Source: an uncultured Clostridium sp. (GTDB taxonomy: Bacteria; Bacillota; Clostridia; Lachnospirales; Lachnospiraceae). Taken from it: 15,048 nucleotides of DNA. Below, piece by piece: positions 6,516 through 14,423 of this stretch (the first letter of the stretch is position 1; the number at the start of each line of letters is the position of its first letter). Position numbers and translations under genes: made by a program. The stretch spans positions 1 through 15,048 of the forward strand of contig URUZ01000093.1 in the NCBI GenBank assembly GCA_900551225.1. The letters are read 5' to 3'. The notes under the pieces were generated by a model, which worked only from the letters and a program-made list of their open reading frames with translations, did no database searches and was not told where the DNA came from.

Positions 6516-9197
6516 TTACGCCTTCTTTTTTGCGTAGGGTGTCCCTTCCAGCGGAAGGGAGGTCTGGAACTGCCCGTTCCACTTATAGTACGCTCCCGCA
6601 ATAGCAGGCGCAGTGGGGATGGATGTGATCTCGCCGATGCCGATGGCCCCAAAGGCCACGTCCACGCCCGGCTTCTCCACGATCACACTCTCGATCTCCG
6701 GCGCTTTATCCGCGCGGAACAGTCCCAGTGTGCCGAATTTGGCGGTGGGGACACAGTCCTTCAACGGATACTGCTCGGTCAGCGCATAGCCGCAGGACAT
6801 CAGCACGCCGCCTTCGATCTGGCCTTCCACGCTCTTGGGGTTCACAGCCTTGCCCACATCATGGGCAGCCACGATCTTGTTGATGGTGCCGTCCTCGTTC
6901 AGGATGCACAGCTGGGTCGCATAGCCATAAGCCACATGGGAGATGGGGTTGGGAACATCCGCACCCATTTTGTCGGTCTTGGCATAATACTCCGCATAGA
7001 AGTCCTGGCCGTTTAACAGGGCGATCTCCTCCGCCGTGAAGGTCACAGCCGCCGTCTCAGGAGCTTCCACCTCAACGGTCACGCCCTCCAGATAGCGTTT
7101 GTCAAATATCTCGGACTGGTACTTGCGTCCTGTCTTTTCGAACAGCATTTTACGCAGGTCCTTGGATGCTCTGATGGCCGCTTCTCCGGTGATCAGGGTC
7201 TGGCGGGAACCGGAGGTGGTTCCTGAGTCAGGAGCCATGGCGGTATTGGGGTTGTGGTACACAATATCATCCATGCTGACGCCGGCGGCCTCAGCCACCA
7301 TCTGCACCAGCACAGTGCCCAGGCCCTGGCCGATACAGGAAGCGCCCGCGTGGATATGGATCTTACCGTCCTCCACAATCAGTCTGGCGCGGCCCTTGTC
7401 GGGAAGCCCTACGCCCACGCCTGCGTTCTTCAGCGCGCAGCCGATTCCCACAAGCTTGTTGCCGTAGAATTCGTCCTTGATGGCTTCCAGCGTCTCTGCA
7501 AGGCCTGTGGCAGCATCTGCCAGCTGTCCGTTGGGCAGGATCTGACCGGGACGGATTGCGTTGCGGTAACGGATCTCCCACTGGTCAAGCCCCGCCATCT
7601 CAGCCAGCAGGTTTAAGTTCATCTCCATGGCATAGATGGTCTGGGTTACGCCGAAGCCGCGGAATGCGCCTGCCGGCGGGTTGTTGGTGTATACGGCTGT
7701 GCCGTCGATGTCGATGTTCTGATAGTTGTAGGGACCTGCCGCATGGGTGCAGGCTCTCTGAAGCACCGGTCCGCCCAGGGAGGCGTATGCGCCTGTGTCG
7801 GATACCACCACCGCCTTCATGGCTGTGATATAGCCGTTCTCATCACAGGCTGTGGTCATGTCGATGCTCATGGGGTGGCGCTTGGGATGGATGATCAGGC
7901 TTTCCTTTCTGGTCAGCTTGCATTTTACCGTGCGCTTGGTCAGATAGGCGATGAGGGCCGCCTGGTGCTGGACGGTCACGTCCTCCTTGCCGCCGAAGCC
8001 GCCGCCCACCAGCTTGTTCTCCACGATCACCTTCTCCGGGTCAAGGCCCAGCAGAATGGAGGTCTCGTGGCGGGTATCATATGTACCCTGGTCTGTGGAG
8101 TAGATAAACACTCCGTCCCCAAAGGGCATTGCGATGGCGCACTCCGGCTCCAGGAACGCATGCTCCGTCCAGGGTGTCTCGTAGTGTCTTGTGACTTTGT
8201 ATTTGGACTTGGCGATCACTTCCTCCGCATTGCCCCTTACCAGATGCTCATGGCTTAGGACATTACCTGCAGAGTGCACCAGGGGAGCGCCCTCAGCCAG
8301 AGCCTCGGCCGGGCAGGTAACGGGCTTTAACACCTCGTACTCCACTTCCACCAGGGCCTTGGCCTGTTCCAGGATCTCCGGGGTTTCAGCAGCTACAATG
8401 ACAATGGAATCTCCCAGATAACGGGTGGTTCCTCCCACAGGAATCATGGTATCCCAGTCCTGTTTCAGGTGGCCCACCTTGTTCTTGCCGGGTACGTCAT
8501 CGGCGGTCAGCACGCACACCACGCCGGGCAGCGCTTTGGCCTTCTCTATATTGACTGATTTCACCACAGCCCTGGGGTGCTGGGAGCGCACGGCGCTTCC
8601 GTAGATCATGCCTGGGATATCCACTTCATCCACATCGTCCACGTACTGGCCGGTGCCCAGCACCTTGCCCTCCACGTCGATGCGGTGCACCTGGGAACCC
8701 ACCTTGACCATCTTCTCCTGCTCTTCTAAAGGCAGCTCCTCCCGCAGCATACGGGCAGCAAGCTCAATGGCATCGATAATCTTCTTGTATCCTGTGCAGC
8801 GGCAGTAGTTGTTGCGGATCGCAAAGGCGATCTCCACTCTGGTGGGGTTGGGGTTCACATCCAGCAGGCCCTTGGCGCAGATCACCATGCCCGGGATACA
8901 GAAACCGCACTGTACGGCGCCTGCATCGCCGAAGGCGTACACATACACGTCCTTCTCTCTCTGGCTGAAGCCCTCCACTGTCAGGATCTTCTTGCCTTCC
9001 AGGCGTCCCATCTTCTGCACGCAGGCCTTGGTCGCCTTGCCATCTATTAACACCGTACAGGTACCGCAGGCGCCCTCACTGCAGCCGTCCTTTACGGACT
9101 TTAAACGCAGGTCATTTCTCAATACATCAATCAGTTTCCGGTCAGCGTCCGCCTCGATCTCCTGGCCGTTGATCCACACCTTACAAAAAGAGCTCAT
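6516..9197 (-). CDS. xdhAC: Selenium-dependent xanthine dehydrogenase-type hydroxylase, fused Fe-S and molybdopterin subunits (XdhAC)
   Basis: An 893-aa molybdenum hydroxylase. Residues 1-160 bind two [2Fe-2S] clusters: C39, C44, C47 and C59 in the plant-ferredoxin type domain, and C97, C100, C132 and C134 in the second. From about 170 on is the molybdopterin part: GGGFGGKE (398-405), AFRGFG (511-516), GQGLG (623-627), DSGTTSGSRQT (657-667) and the catalytic glutamate E856 in GIGEITSIPTAP. The organisation matches E. coli XdhD and clostridial SDMHs. It hydroxylates purines such as xanthine or hypoxanthine in this family; the exact substrate is inferred. No FAD domain is present, so electrons must pass to a partner, plausibly YgfK. 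The ATG overlaps the DUF3343 gene by 17 bp and has a GGAGG site about 6 nt upstream. Selenium dependence is inferred from selD, yedF and yqeB nearby. Confidence 0.93.
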   Translation of the reverse strand: MSSFCKVWINGQEIEADADRKLIDVLRNDLRLKSVKDGCSEGACGTCTVLIDGKATKACVQKMGRLEGKKILTVEGFSQREKDVYVYAFGDAGAVQCGFCIPGMVICAKGLLDVNPNPTRVEIAFAIRNNYCRCTGYKKIIDAIELAARMLREELPLEEQEKMVKVGSQVHRIDVEGKVLGTGQYVDDVDEVDIPGMIYGSAVRSQHPRAVVKSVNIEKAKALPGVVCVLTADDVPGKNKVGHLKQDWDTMIPVGGTTRYLGDSIVIVAAETPEILEQAKALVEVEYEVLKPVTCPAEALAEGAPLVHSAGNVLSHEHLVRGNAEEVIAKSKYKVTRHYETPWTEHAFLEPECAIAMPFGDGVFIYSTDQGTYDTRHETSILLGLDPEKVIVENKLVGGGFGGKEDVTVQHQAALIAYLTKRTVKCKLTRKESLIIHPKRHPMSIDMTTACDENGYITAMKAVVVSDTGAYASLGGPVLQRACTHAAGPYNYQNIDIDGTAVYTNNPPAGAFRGFGVTQTIYAMEMNLNLLAEMAGLDQWEIRYRNAIRPGQILPNGQLADAATGLAETLEAIKDEFYGNKLVGIGCALKNAGVGVGLPDKGRARLIVEDGKIHIHAGASCIGQGLGTVLVQMVAEAAGVSMDDIVYHNPNTAMAPDSGTTSGSRQTLITGEAAIRASKDLRKMLFEKTGRKYQSEIFDKRYLEGVTVEVEAPETAAVTFTAEEIALLNGQDFYAEYYAKTDKMGADVPNPISHVAYGYATQLCILNEDGTINKIVAAHDVGKAVNPKSVEGQIEGGVLMSCGYALTEQYPLKDCVPTAKFGTLGLFRADKAPEIESVIVEKPGVDVAFGAIGIGEITSIPTAPAIAGAYYKWNGQFQTSLPLEGTPYAKKKA

Positions 9198-9420
9198 ATA
9201 TTTCCTCCAGTTCTATCCCCTTCTCCGTAATCAGGGATTCCAATTGACTTCTGGTCTCGGCAGGCGCGCTCCAGGCCATGCCGCAGCCCGCGCTGATCTG
9301 CCTGGGCACAGGGATCAGACGTCCCGGCGCGCCGGCTTCCTTGGCACACTGCTCCATTTTCATCGCCTGGGTGGTGGTGGGATATGTAAACACCACCTTC
9401 ATCGTCTTTAATCTTGCCAC
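9181..9420 (-). CDS. DUF3343 putative Se/S carrier-like protein
   Basis: A small protein of 79 aa matching DUF3343 (putative Se/S carrier). Seen: VVFTYPTTTQAMKMEQ, then LIPVPRQISAGCGMAW with the single conserved-type cysteine C46, and a C-terminal helix ending IYELFL. The protein could hold selenium or sulfur on that cysteine and pass it to the hydroxylase or its maturation factors (inference). Start choice: AGGAGG lies 7 nt before a GTG at 9420 but only 1 nt before the ATG at 9426, so I favour GTG. An internal ATG at 9402 is also possible. Its 3' end overlaps xdhAC by 17 bp, so the two are likely translated together. It is the first gene of the xdhAC unit. Confidence 0.8.
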   Translation of the reverse strand: MARLKTMKVVFTYPTTTQAMKMEQCAKEAGAPGRLIPVPRQISAGCGMAWSAPAETRSQLESLITEKGIELEEIYELFL

Positions 9421-9456
9421 TGCCATGCCTCCTGCCGTCTCTGTCAATTTATATTG

Positions 9457-9484
9457 ATTCTATCGATCATTCATTTATAAGCAA
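9457..9484 (-). promoter_or_regulatory. Probable promoter for the DUF3343-xdhAC unit
   Basis: On the minus strand TTGCTT (9484-9479) is followed after 16 bp by TAGAAT (9462-9457), five of six -10 positions. Transcription would begin about 30 nt before the DUF3343 GTG. A weaker alternative lies upstream (ATGGCA, 18 bp, TGATAAGAT). The rest of 9421-9560 is AT-rich and shows no other feature. Confidence 0.4.
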
Positions 9485-9560
9485 CACTAATGAAATCTTA
9501 TCACAAAATCTTTTTGGGTGCCATAAAGGAAGCGTTATCCTTTTGCTAAAATAACGTTAA

Positions 9561-9632
9561 TAATTTAACAAAACAGTGTGGGAACCGCCCGGGAGACACG
9601 GTAATGTCTCCCGAGCTGCCATTCCGCACACT
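9561..9632 (-). terminator. Hairpin terminator downstream of ygfK and the long inverted repeat
   Basis: On the minus strand AGTGTG (9632-9627) pairs with CACACT (9580-9575), GGAA pairs with TTCC, and a nine-pair stem CGGGAGACA/TGTCTCCCG (9613-9605 with 9598-9590) is closed by a six-base loop. The hairpin is followed by GTTTTGTTAAATT, a T-rich tail typical of intrinsic termination, though the T run is interrupted. It would end the ssnA-ygfK transcript before the xdhAC promoter. It abuts the large inverted repeat on its right and may be part of the same element. Confidence 0.65.
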
Positions 9633-9796
9633 AGTACCGCCCGGCGTAAATACACCGCCATATAGCACCCGCTATCCACGCCAGAAGCGAGCCTGCAAAG
9701 CTAGCCGTAGGCCCCACTACGCCGTCGCTTTGCAGACACACTTCTGACGCAGATATCAGGCACTATATAGCGGCGTATTTACACCAGACGGCACTA
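9632..9796 (-). repeat. 165-bp imperfect inverted repeat, predicted long RNA hairpin on the minus strand
   Basis: Arms at 9632-9701 and 9727-9796 align without gaps over 70 positions: 54 identical, 16 different. All 14 transitions are C-to-T or A-to-G going from the left arm to the reverse complement of the right arm. As minus-strand RNA these become G-U or U-G pairs; as plus-strand RNA they would be A-C mismatches. Only two positions (C/A and A/T) are unpaired on both strands. The 25-nt centre contains CGTAG...CTACG around a six-base loop. The element begins 20 bp after the ygfK stop and is bounded by TAGT...ACTA. It could be a 3' UTR RNA structure or a MITE-like mobile repeat. No coding frame fits it. 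Confidence 0.85.
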
Positions 9797-9816
9797 ATTT
9801 ATCATTATACCAGACT

Positions 9817-12801
9817 TTACAGCATATAAGAATAATCCTTGATCACGGTCGCCATGATCTTGTCAATGCCCTCAGGCACTGCGTCGCAGCCGCTTCCCAC
9901 GGTGTAATCCATCACCTTGCCCTGAAGGCGTACCTTGCAGGCTCCGCTCTGGGCATCCAGAACGGTAAAGCCCTGGTTCTTGCTGTTCTCCATGTCTTTT
10001 TCATTGGCGAACAGGGTGAATTTATCCAGGTAAGGCGCGCTGTCCCAGGGACAGAAGCTCTTACAGTTACCGCACTCATTACACATATAATCCACATGGA
10101 TGATCTGATGCTTCTCCATGCCCGGAACCACCAGGGTAATGTTGGCGCGGTTGGGGCATACCTCAACGCAGTTCTCACAGTAGCTGTTGCAGGACAGGCA
10201 GCGTCTGCTGTCCACATCGTCCCCATCTTCTTCCATCAGGTTGCCCTTGCGGCCGTAGATGGTCTCTGCATCGGACATATTGAAAATGTCTTTTGCCACA
10301 GCTCTGCCCAGAATGGCCTCGGCAGCCTTCTTGCCGTCACGGATTCCCTCTACCACGGTAGCCGGTCCGTACAGGCCGTCGCCTGCCACATATACGCCTG
10401 CCACTGAGGACTCCAGCGTATCCTGGTTGGCCTGGACGCGTCCTCTGGAATCCAGGGCGATGCCGTTGGCCTCATAGAATGCGCCCGGAACCTTCTCGCC
10501 AACTGCTGCGATCACAGTGTCCGCGGGAACCTCCACCATCTCCTCGGTCTCCACCACGCCGCGGCGTCCGCTGGCGTCATAGTCGCCCAGGATCATCTTC
10601 TTGCAGCAGAGCACGCCGTTCTCCAGCTTCACTGGGGACAGCAGCTCCGCGAACTCCACGCCGTCTTCAATTGCCATCTCCAGCTCTTCCGCGTCAGCAG
10701 GCATAAAACGTTTGGTCCTTCTGTATACCAGAGAAACCTTCTTCACGCCCTTGTTGCGTTTTGCGGCGCGGGCCGTATCCATAGCGGTGTTGCCGCCGCC
10801 GATTACCACCACGTTCCCGCCCAGATCCAGCTGGCCGTCCGTGGCCTTGAACTGTGCCAGGAAGTCCAGGGCGTTCATTGTATCTCCCTGTTCCAGTCTC
10901 AGTGTTCCAGGTGTGGATGCGCCGATAGCCATCACCACATAATCAAAGTCCTTCTTCACTTCATCCACGGACTTGATCTCACAGCCGGTGCGGATGGTAA
11001 CGCCCATGGCTTCCACCAGCTTGGCGTCATTGTCAATCGCCTCGTCGGAGATACGGAATCCGGGGATCACGTTGCGCACAACGCCGCCCAGCTTCGCTTC
11101 CTTCTCAAACAGGGTCACCTTCATGCCGCCTCTTGCCAGGAAGAAGGCTGCCGCCATGCCTGCCGGGCCTCCGCCCACTACAGCCGCGGTCTTGTCGGTG
11201 GTGATCTCCGGCTTCTCCATCTTGGCCATCACGGCTGCGAATCCGCCCTCAGCGGCTTCCAGCTTGGTCCTGCGGATATTCACAGGTGTCTCATAGAAAT
11301 TTCTGGTACACTTGCTCATGCAGTTGTGGGCGCAGATGGTGCCTGTGATAAATGGCAGCGGGTTCTTGTTCAGGATCACTTCCAGAGCTTCCTCCGCCTT
11401 GCCTTTGCCCATGAGCTTTAAGTAGGCGGTGATATCCTGATGAATCGGACATCCCTCCTCACAGGGAGCCACGAAACAGTCGGTCAGAGGCACGGGGCGG
11501 TTGATCTTCCTGGACGGAAGGGGCTTAACAGCCTTCACATGGTGCCTGTCGGACTTGGCAGCCTCCACCATGGCTTCCACTTTGGCAGCGTCCACGCCTT
11601 CGAATACCTTGGCGTCTTCCTTTGCAAAGATCTCGCCGATCTGCTCCAGCCTCTCATATCCGCCGGGTTTCAGCATGGTGGTGGCCATGGTTACGGGCCA
11701 GATTCCAGCGTCCACAATGTCTTTGATATTGAAGTAGTCCGCACCGCCGGAGTAGGATATCCGCAGTTTGCCGCCGAAATCCTTGGACAGCTTCATGGCA
11801 ACGGACATGGACAGGGCGTACAGGGACTTGCCGGACATGTACATCTCCTCGCTGGGCAGCTCGTTCGCCTTCACGTCAACAGGGAAGGTGTTGGTGATCT
11901 TCACGCCGAACTCCAATCCCTTCTCATCTGCCAGGGCCTGCAGCCTCTGAAGCATGGGGACTGCATCGCCGTACTGTAAGTCATCTCTGAAGTGGAAATC
12001 TCCGAATGCCACGTAGTCATAACCCATGGAATCCATCAGATTTCTGGCATATTCGTAACCCAGCAGTGTGGGGTTGCATTTAATAAAGGTATGAACCTTC
12101 TTCTCCTCGATCAGGTAGCGGGCAATGCGCTCGATCTCCTGGGGCGGGCAGCCGTGAAGGGTGGACAGTGTTGCGGAATTACATACCTTGGGGGAAATGC
12201 TCTCAATATCCGCTGCTGTCACATGCTCAAACTGGCTCTGGTTATCCAACAGCCACTCCATGCATTCCTTATAAATAGGCGTCTCGGACGCGTCCTTGAT
12301 TCCCTCGATAAAGCGGTCGATCTTCTCCAGCTTGATGCCCTCTAAGTCATAACCCACCGACATGTTGAACTGGAAGCCGTCCATATCGCCCAGACCGTAC
12401 TCCTTAGCCAGTACCTTACATGCAAACCAGGCCTTAACATACTCGTCAAATGCCTGGGGCACGTACAGCTCGGTGGACCACTCGCAGTTGTAGCACTCAT
12501 CGTCTGCCAGGATACAGGGCTTGCTCACAGGAAGATCCTCGCCGTCCAGCTTCTGAACGGTCTTCAGCTCGAAGAAACGGCTGCCTGCAATATAGGCGGC
12601 AACAATATTCTGAGCCAGCTGTGTGTGGGGGCCTGCCGCCGGTCCGAAGGGAGTCTCCAGCTTCCGGCCGAAGATCTCATATGTATTCTCAGGATTTGCC
12701 ACAAAAGGCCTGCGGACGCCGAATGTTGCGCCTTTCTCATGCTCTTTTAAAATCCAGTTCATCAGGTTCCCAAAGGGAATCGGGGTCATAATATCGCTCA
12801 T
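9817..12801 (-). CDS. ygfK: YgfK, putative selenate reductase/purine-degradation FAD and iron-sulfur oxidoreductase
   Basis: A 994-aa multidomain flavoprotein (E. coli YgfK is about 1030 aa). Residues 1-420 are a dihydroorotate-dehydrogenase-like domain (TPFGPAAGPHTQ at 50-61). Residues about 440-500 are a GltD-type Fe-S region with C447, C451, C490, C494 and C498. FAD binding is at VVGGGPAGMA (541-550) and NAD(P)H binding at VVIGGGNTAMDTAR (665-678). The C terminus carries two 4Fe-4S ferredoxin motifs (C868, C871, C875, C878, C882; C907, C910, C913, C917). The family was named for a possible selenate reductase and is also required in reported anaerobic urate degradation gene sets. I infer an electron-transfer or ring-reducing role with XdhAC, which lacks FAD. 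The ATG at 12801 follows AGGAGG by about 9 nt and lies 29 bp after ssnA. Confidence 0.94.
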   Translation of the reverse strand: MSDIMTPIPFGNLMNWILKEHEKGATFGVRRPFVANPENTYEIFGRKLETPFGPAAGPHTQLAQNIVAAYIAGSRFFELKTVQKLDGEDLPVSKPCILADDECYNCEWSTELYVPQAFDEYVKAWFACKVLAKEYGLGDMDGFQFNMSVGYDLEGIKLEKIDRFIEGIKDASETPIYKECMEWLLDNQSQFEHVTAADIESISPKVCNSATLSTLHGCPPQEIERIARYLIEEKKVHTFIKCNPTLLGYEYARNLMDSMGYDYVAFGDFHFRDDLQYGDAVPMLQRLQALADEKGLEFGVKITNTFPVDVKANELPSEEMYMSGKSLYALSMSVAMKLSKDFGGKLRISYSGGADYFNIKDIVDAGIWPVTMATTMLKPGGYERLEQIGEIFAKEDAKVFEGVDAAKVEAMVEAAKSDRHHVKAVKPLPSRKINRPVPLTDCFVAPCEEGCPIHQDITAYLKLMGKGKAEEALEVILNKNPLPFITGTICAHNCMSKCTRNFYETPVNIRRTKLEAAEGGFAAVMAKMEKPEITTDKTAAVVGGGPAGMAAAFFLARGGMKVTLFEKEAKLGGVVRNVIPGFRISDEAIDNDAKLVEAMGVTIRTGCEIKSVDEVKKDFDYVVMAIGASTPGTLRLEQGDTMNALDFLAQFKATDGQLDLGGNVVVIGGGNTAMDTARAAKRNKGVKKVSLVYRRTKRFMPADAEELEMAIEDGVEFAELLSPVKLENGVLCCKKMILGDYDASGRRGVVETEEMVEVPADTVIAAVGEKVPGAFYEANGIALDSRGRVQANQDTLESSVAGVYVAGDGLYGPATVVEGIRDGKKAAEAILGRAVAKDIFNMSDAETIYGRKGNLMEEDGDDVDSRRCLSCNSYCENCVEVCPNRANITLVVPGMEKHQIIHVDYMCNECGNCKSFCPWDSAPYLDKFTLFANEKDMENSKNQGFTVLDAQSGACKVRLQGKVMDYTVGSGCDAVPEGIDKIMATVIKDYSYML

Positions 12802-12830
12802 TATATATTTCCTCCTAGAAATAATTGTAG

Positions 12831-14162
12831 TTAACCGTTAATGGATCTCTCCAGCTTGTGGGCTTCCGCTCTCACTTCCGCCATTACCTTCTCCTCATCG
12901 ATGCCGATCAGCTCACGGTCCTTCATCAGCACCTTGCCGTTGCAGACAGTGGTTACCACGCTGCGTCCGGTCATGCCGAAGAGGATGTGGCCGTTCACAT
13001 TGCCGGCGTTCATAGGGGTCAGCGGATAGTAGTCGGTTACGATCACGTCAGCGGCAGCGCCTTCCTTCAGCACGCCCAGCTGCTTCTTAAAGTAGCGGTT
13101 AGCGATCCTGGCATTGCCCTCGAAAAGCATCTGCGGAACCTCGCCCCAGGCTGCGCCGGGATCGCAAAGGTGATGCTTGTGCAGCACGTTGGCCACCTTG
13201 AAGGACTCGGTCATATCGTGGGTGTAGCCGTCTGTTCCAAGGCCGGTTAAGATACCGCGGTGAACGATCTCCATGGTAGGAGGACAGCCGCAGGCATTGC
13301 CCATGTTGGACTCGGGGTTGTGGACAACCATGGTGTCCGTATCCTTAATCAGCTGCATCTCATGAGGATTCACATAAATGCAGTGTGCAAGCAGTGTCTT
13401 GCTTCCTAAGATATTGCAGTCCATCAGGCGGTCCACAATCCGTTTGCCGTGCTTCTTCAGGCAGTCATGGAGATCCTCGATCCCCTCAGCCACATGGATG
13501 TGGTAACCCACCTCAGCAGGTTTATTGGCAGCGGCCAGCTCCATGGTCTCATCTGAGATGGTGAACTGTGCGTGCATGCCCATCATGCCGGCCAGCATGT
13601 CTGTATCATCTGCAAGGGCGTGTTTGATCCAGGCTGCGTTTTCCATTACTGCCGCCTTGGCTTTGTCAAGCCCGTCCCTGTCGGAAACCTCATAACACAG
13701 ACAGGTTCTGATCCCCATCTCCTTAGCTGCGTCCTCTATGGCAAACAGGCTGTTGTGAATCTCTCCAAAGCTGGCGTGGTGGTCGAATACCGTGGTAACG
13801 CCGTTCTTAATGGAATCCAGATATGTAGCTCTTGCGCTCTGGCGGGTCTGCTCGTTTGTCAGGTGGCGGTCAATGGTCCACCACATTCCGTCCAGAATCT
13901 CTAAAAATCCGTTAGGATTGTAGTTGTTAATGGAGAGGCCCCTGGCCATGGCGCTGTAGATATGCTCATGGGTATTGATGAACGCAGGCATGATAACGCC
14001 CCCCTTAGCGTCAACATACTCTGCCTCGGGATATTCCTTCTTAATTTCTTCTGTGGTACCTACTTTCTTAATGACTGTACCTTCCATTGCTACCGCACCG
14101 TTCTCGTAGAACGGATTCCCCGGGTCTCTGGTTACTAACCATCCATTACCAATTACTAACAT
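12831..14162 (-). CDS. ssnA: SsnA-type aminohydrolase (ATZ/TRZ amidohydrolase family)
   Basis: A 443-aa amidohydrolase of the SsnA family (TIGR03314), which accompanies ygfK and SDMH genes. Seen metal ligands: H65 and H67 in NTHEHIYS, H223 in HIHVAEG, H260 in LLAHCIYV and D311 in GLGTDGYTHD. This is the one-metal site of the ATZ/TRZ and guanine-deaminase-like branch, which hydrolytically removes amino groups from ring systems. A purine-derived substrate is inferred from the cluster. The ATG at 14162 has AAGGAG 7 nt upstream. A 5-bp hairpin (14187-14199) lies just before that ribosome site. The gene is first in its unit, is divergent from the YheO/DauR-like regulator, and is 29 bp upstream of ygfK. 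Confidence 0.92.
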   Translation of the reverse strand: MLVIGNGWLVTRDPGNPFYENGAVAMEGTVIKKVGTTEEIKKEYPEAEYVDAKGGVIMPAFINTHEHIYSAMARGLSINNYNPNGFLEILDGMWWTIDRHLTNEQTRQSARATYLDSIKNGVTTVFDHHASFGEIHNSLFAIEDAAKEMGIRTCLCYEVSDRDGLDKAKAAVMENAAWIKHALADDTDMLAGMMGMHAQFTISDETMELAAANKPAEVGYHIHVAEGIEDLHDCLKKHGKRIVDRLMDCNILGSKTLLAHCIYVNPHEMQLIKDTDTMVVHNPESNMGNACGCPPTMEIVHRGILTGLGTDGYTHDMTESFKVANVLHKHHLCDPGAAWGEVPQMLFEGNARIANRYFKKQLGVLKEGAAADVIVTDYYPLTPMNAGNVNGHILFGMTGRSVVTTVCNGKVLMKDRELIGIDEEKVMAEVRAEAHKLERSING

Positions 14163-14186
14163 AGCCTATCTCCTTTTCATTATACT

Positions 14187-14199
14187 CGGCTTGCAGCCG
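14187..14199 (-). promoter_or_regulatory. Small hairpin upstream of the ssnA ribosome binding site
   Basis: CGGCT-TGC-AGCCG is a perfect 5-bp stem with a 3-nt loop, about 11 nt before the AAGGAG site of ssnA. It could affect ribosome access or mRNA stability. Stem size alone is modest, so a chance occurrence is possible. Confidence 0.4.
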
Positions 14200-14320
14200 T
14201 ATGCTTGATCTGGCAACCTCAAAAATTTTTAGGTCAGCCGGTTTTCTCTTGTCTCTGATCGGTTTCATCCTGCCTTTTGTTTCCCTGCTTTTCAAGCAGA
14301 ATGCACCTCTCCGTAATCCT

Positions 14321-14349
14321 ATACTAACACTATCAACCACCATTTGCAA
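14321..14349 (-). promoter_or_regulatory. Promoter for the ssnA-ygfK unit
   Basis: On the minus strand TTGCAA (14349-14344) is followed after 17 bp by TAGTAT (14326-14321), with TGT just before it (extended -10). The predicted start near 14314 leaves a leader of about 150 nt. The leader contains a CTGCTT/AAGCAG hairpin and an AT-rich hairpin near 14215-14240, so it could be regulatory RNA. I do not recognise a known riboswitch class in it. Confidence 0.55.
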
Positions 14350-14423
14350 GCACAAAATGCAAAATTATTTAGTTAATCTAAATTTTTTTGTAAAAACCTC
14401 TTGCAATTCCAGTTTTTTGTGCT
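14342..14423. promoter_or_regulatory. Candidate shared operator in the divergent promoter region
   Basis: AGCACAAAA at 14349-14357 and TTTTGTGCT at 14415-14423 are exact inverted copies separated by 57 bp. The left copy touches the -35 of the ssnA promoter; the right copy lies in the spacer and -10 of the regulator promoter. TTTGCA and TGCAAA also flank the left copy. A regulator binding both sites could control both divergent genes. The YheO/DauR-like protein is the natural candidate, by position only. Confidence 0.4.

Noticed and set aside
2842..9197. Selenocysteine (in-frame UGA) in SelD or XdhAC
   Set aside because: Both frames read through complete family-length proteins without UGA, and the SelD loop has Cys at the key position.
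9632..9796. CRISPR array, tRNA or IS element as explanation for the inverted repeat
   Set aside because: There is a single palindrome with no spacers, no cloverleaf or CCA, and no transposase frame within or beside it.
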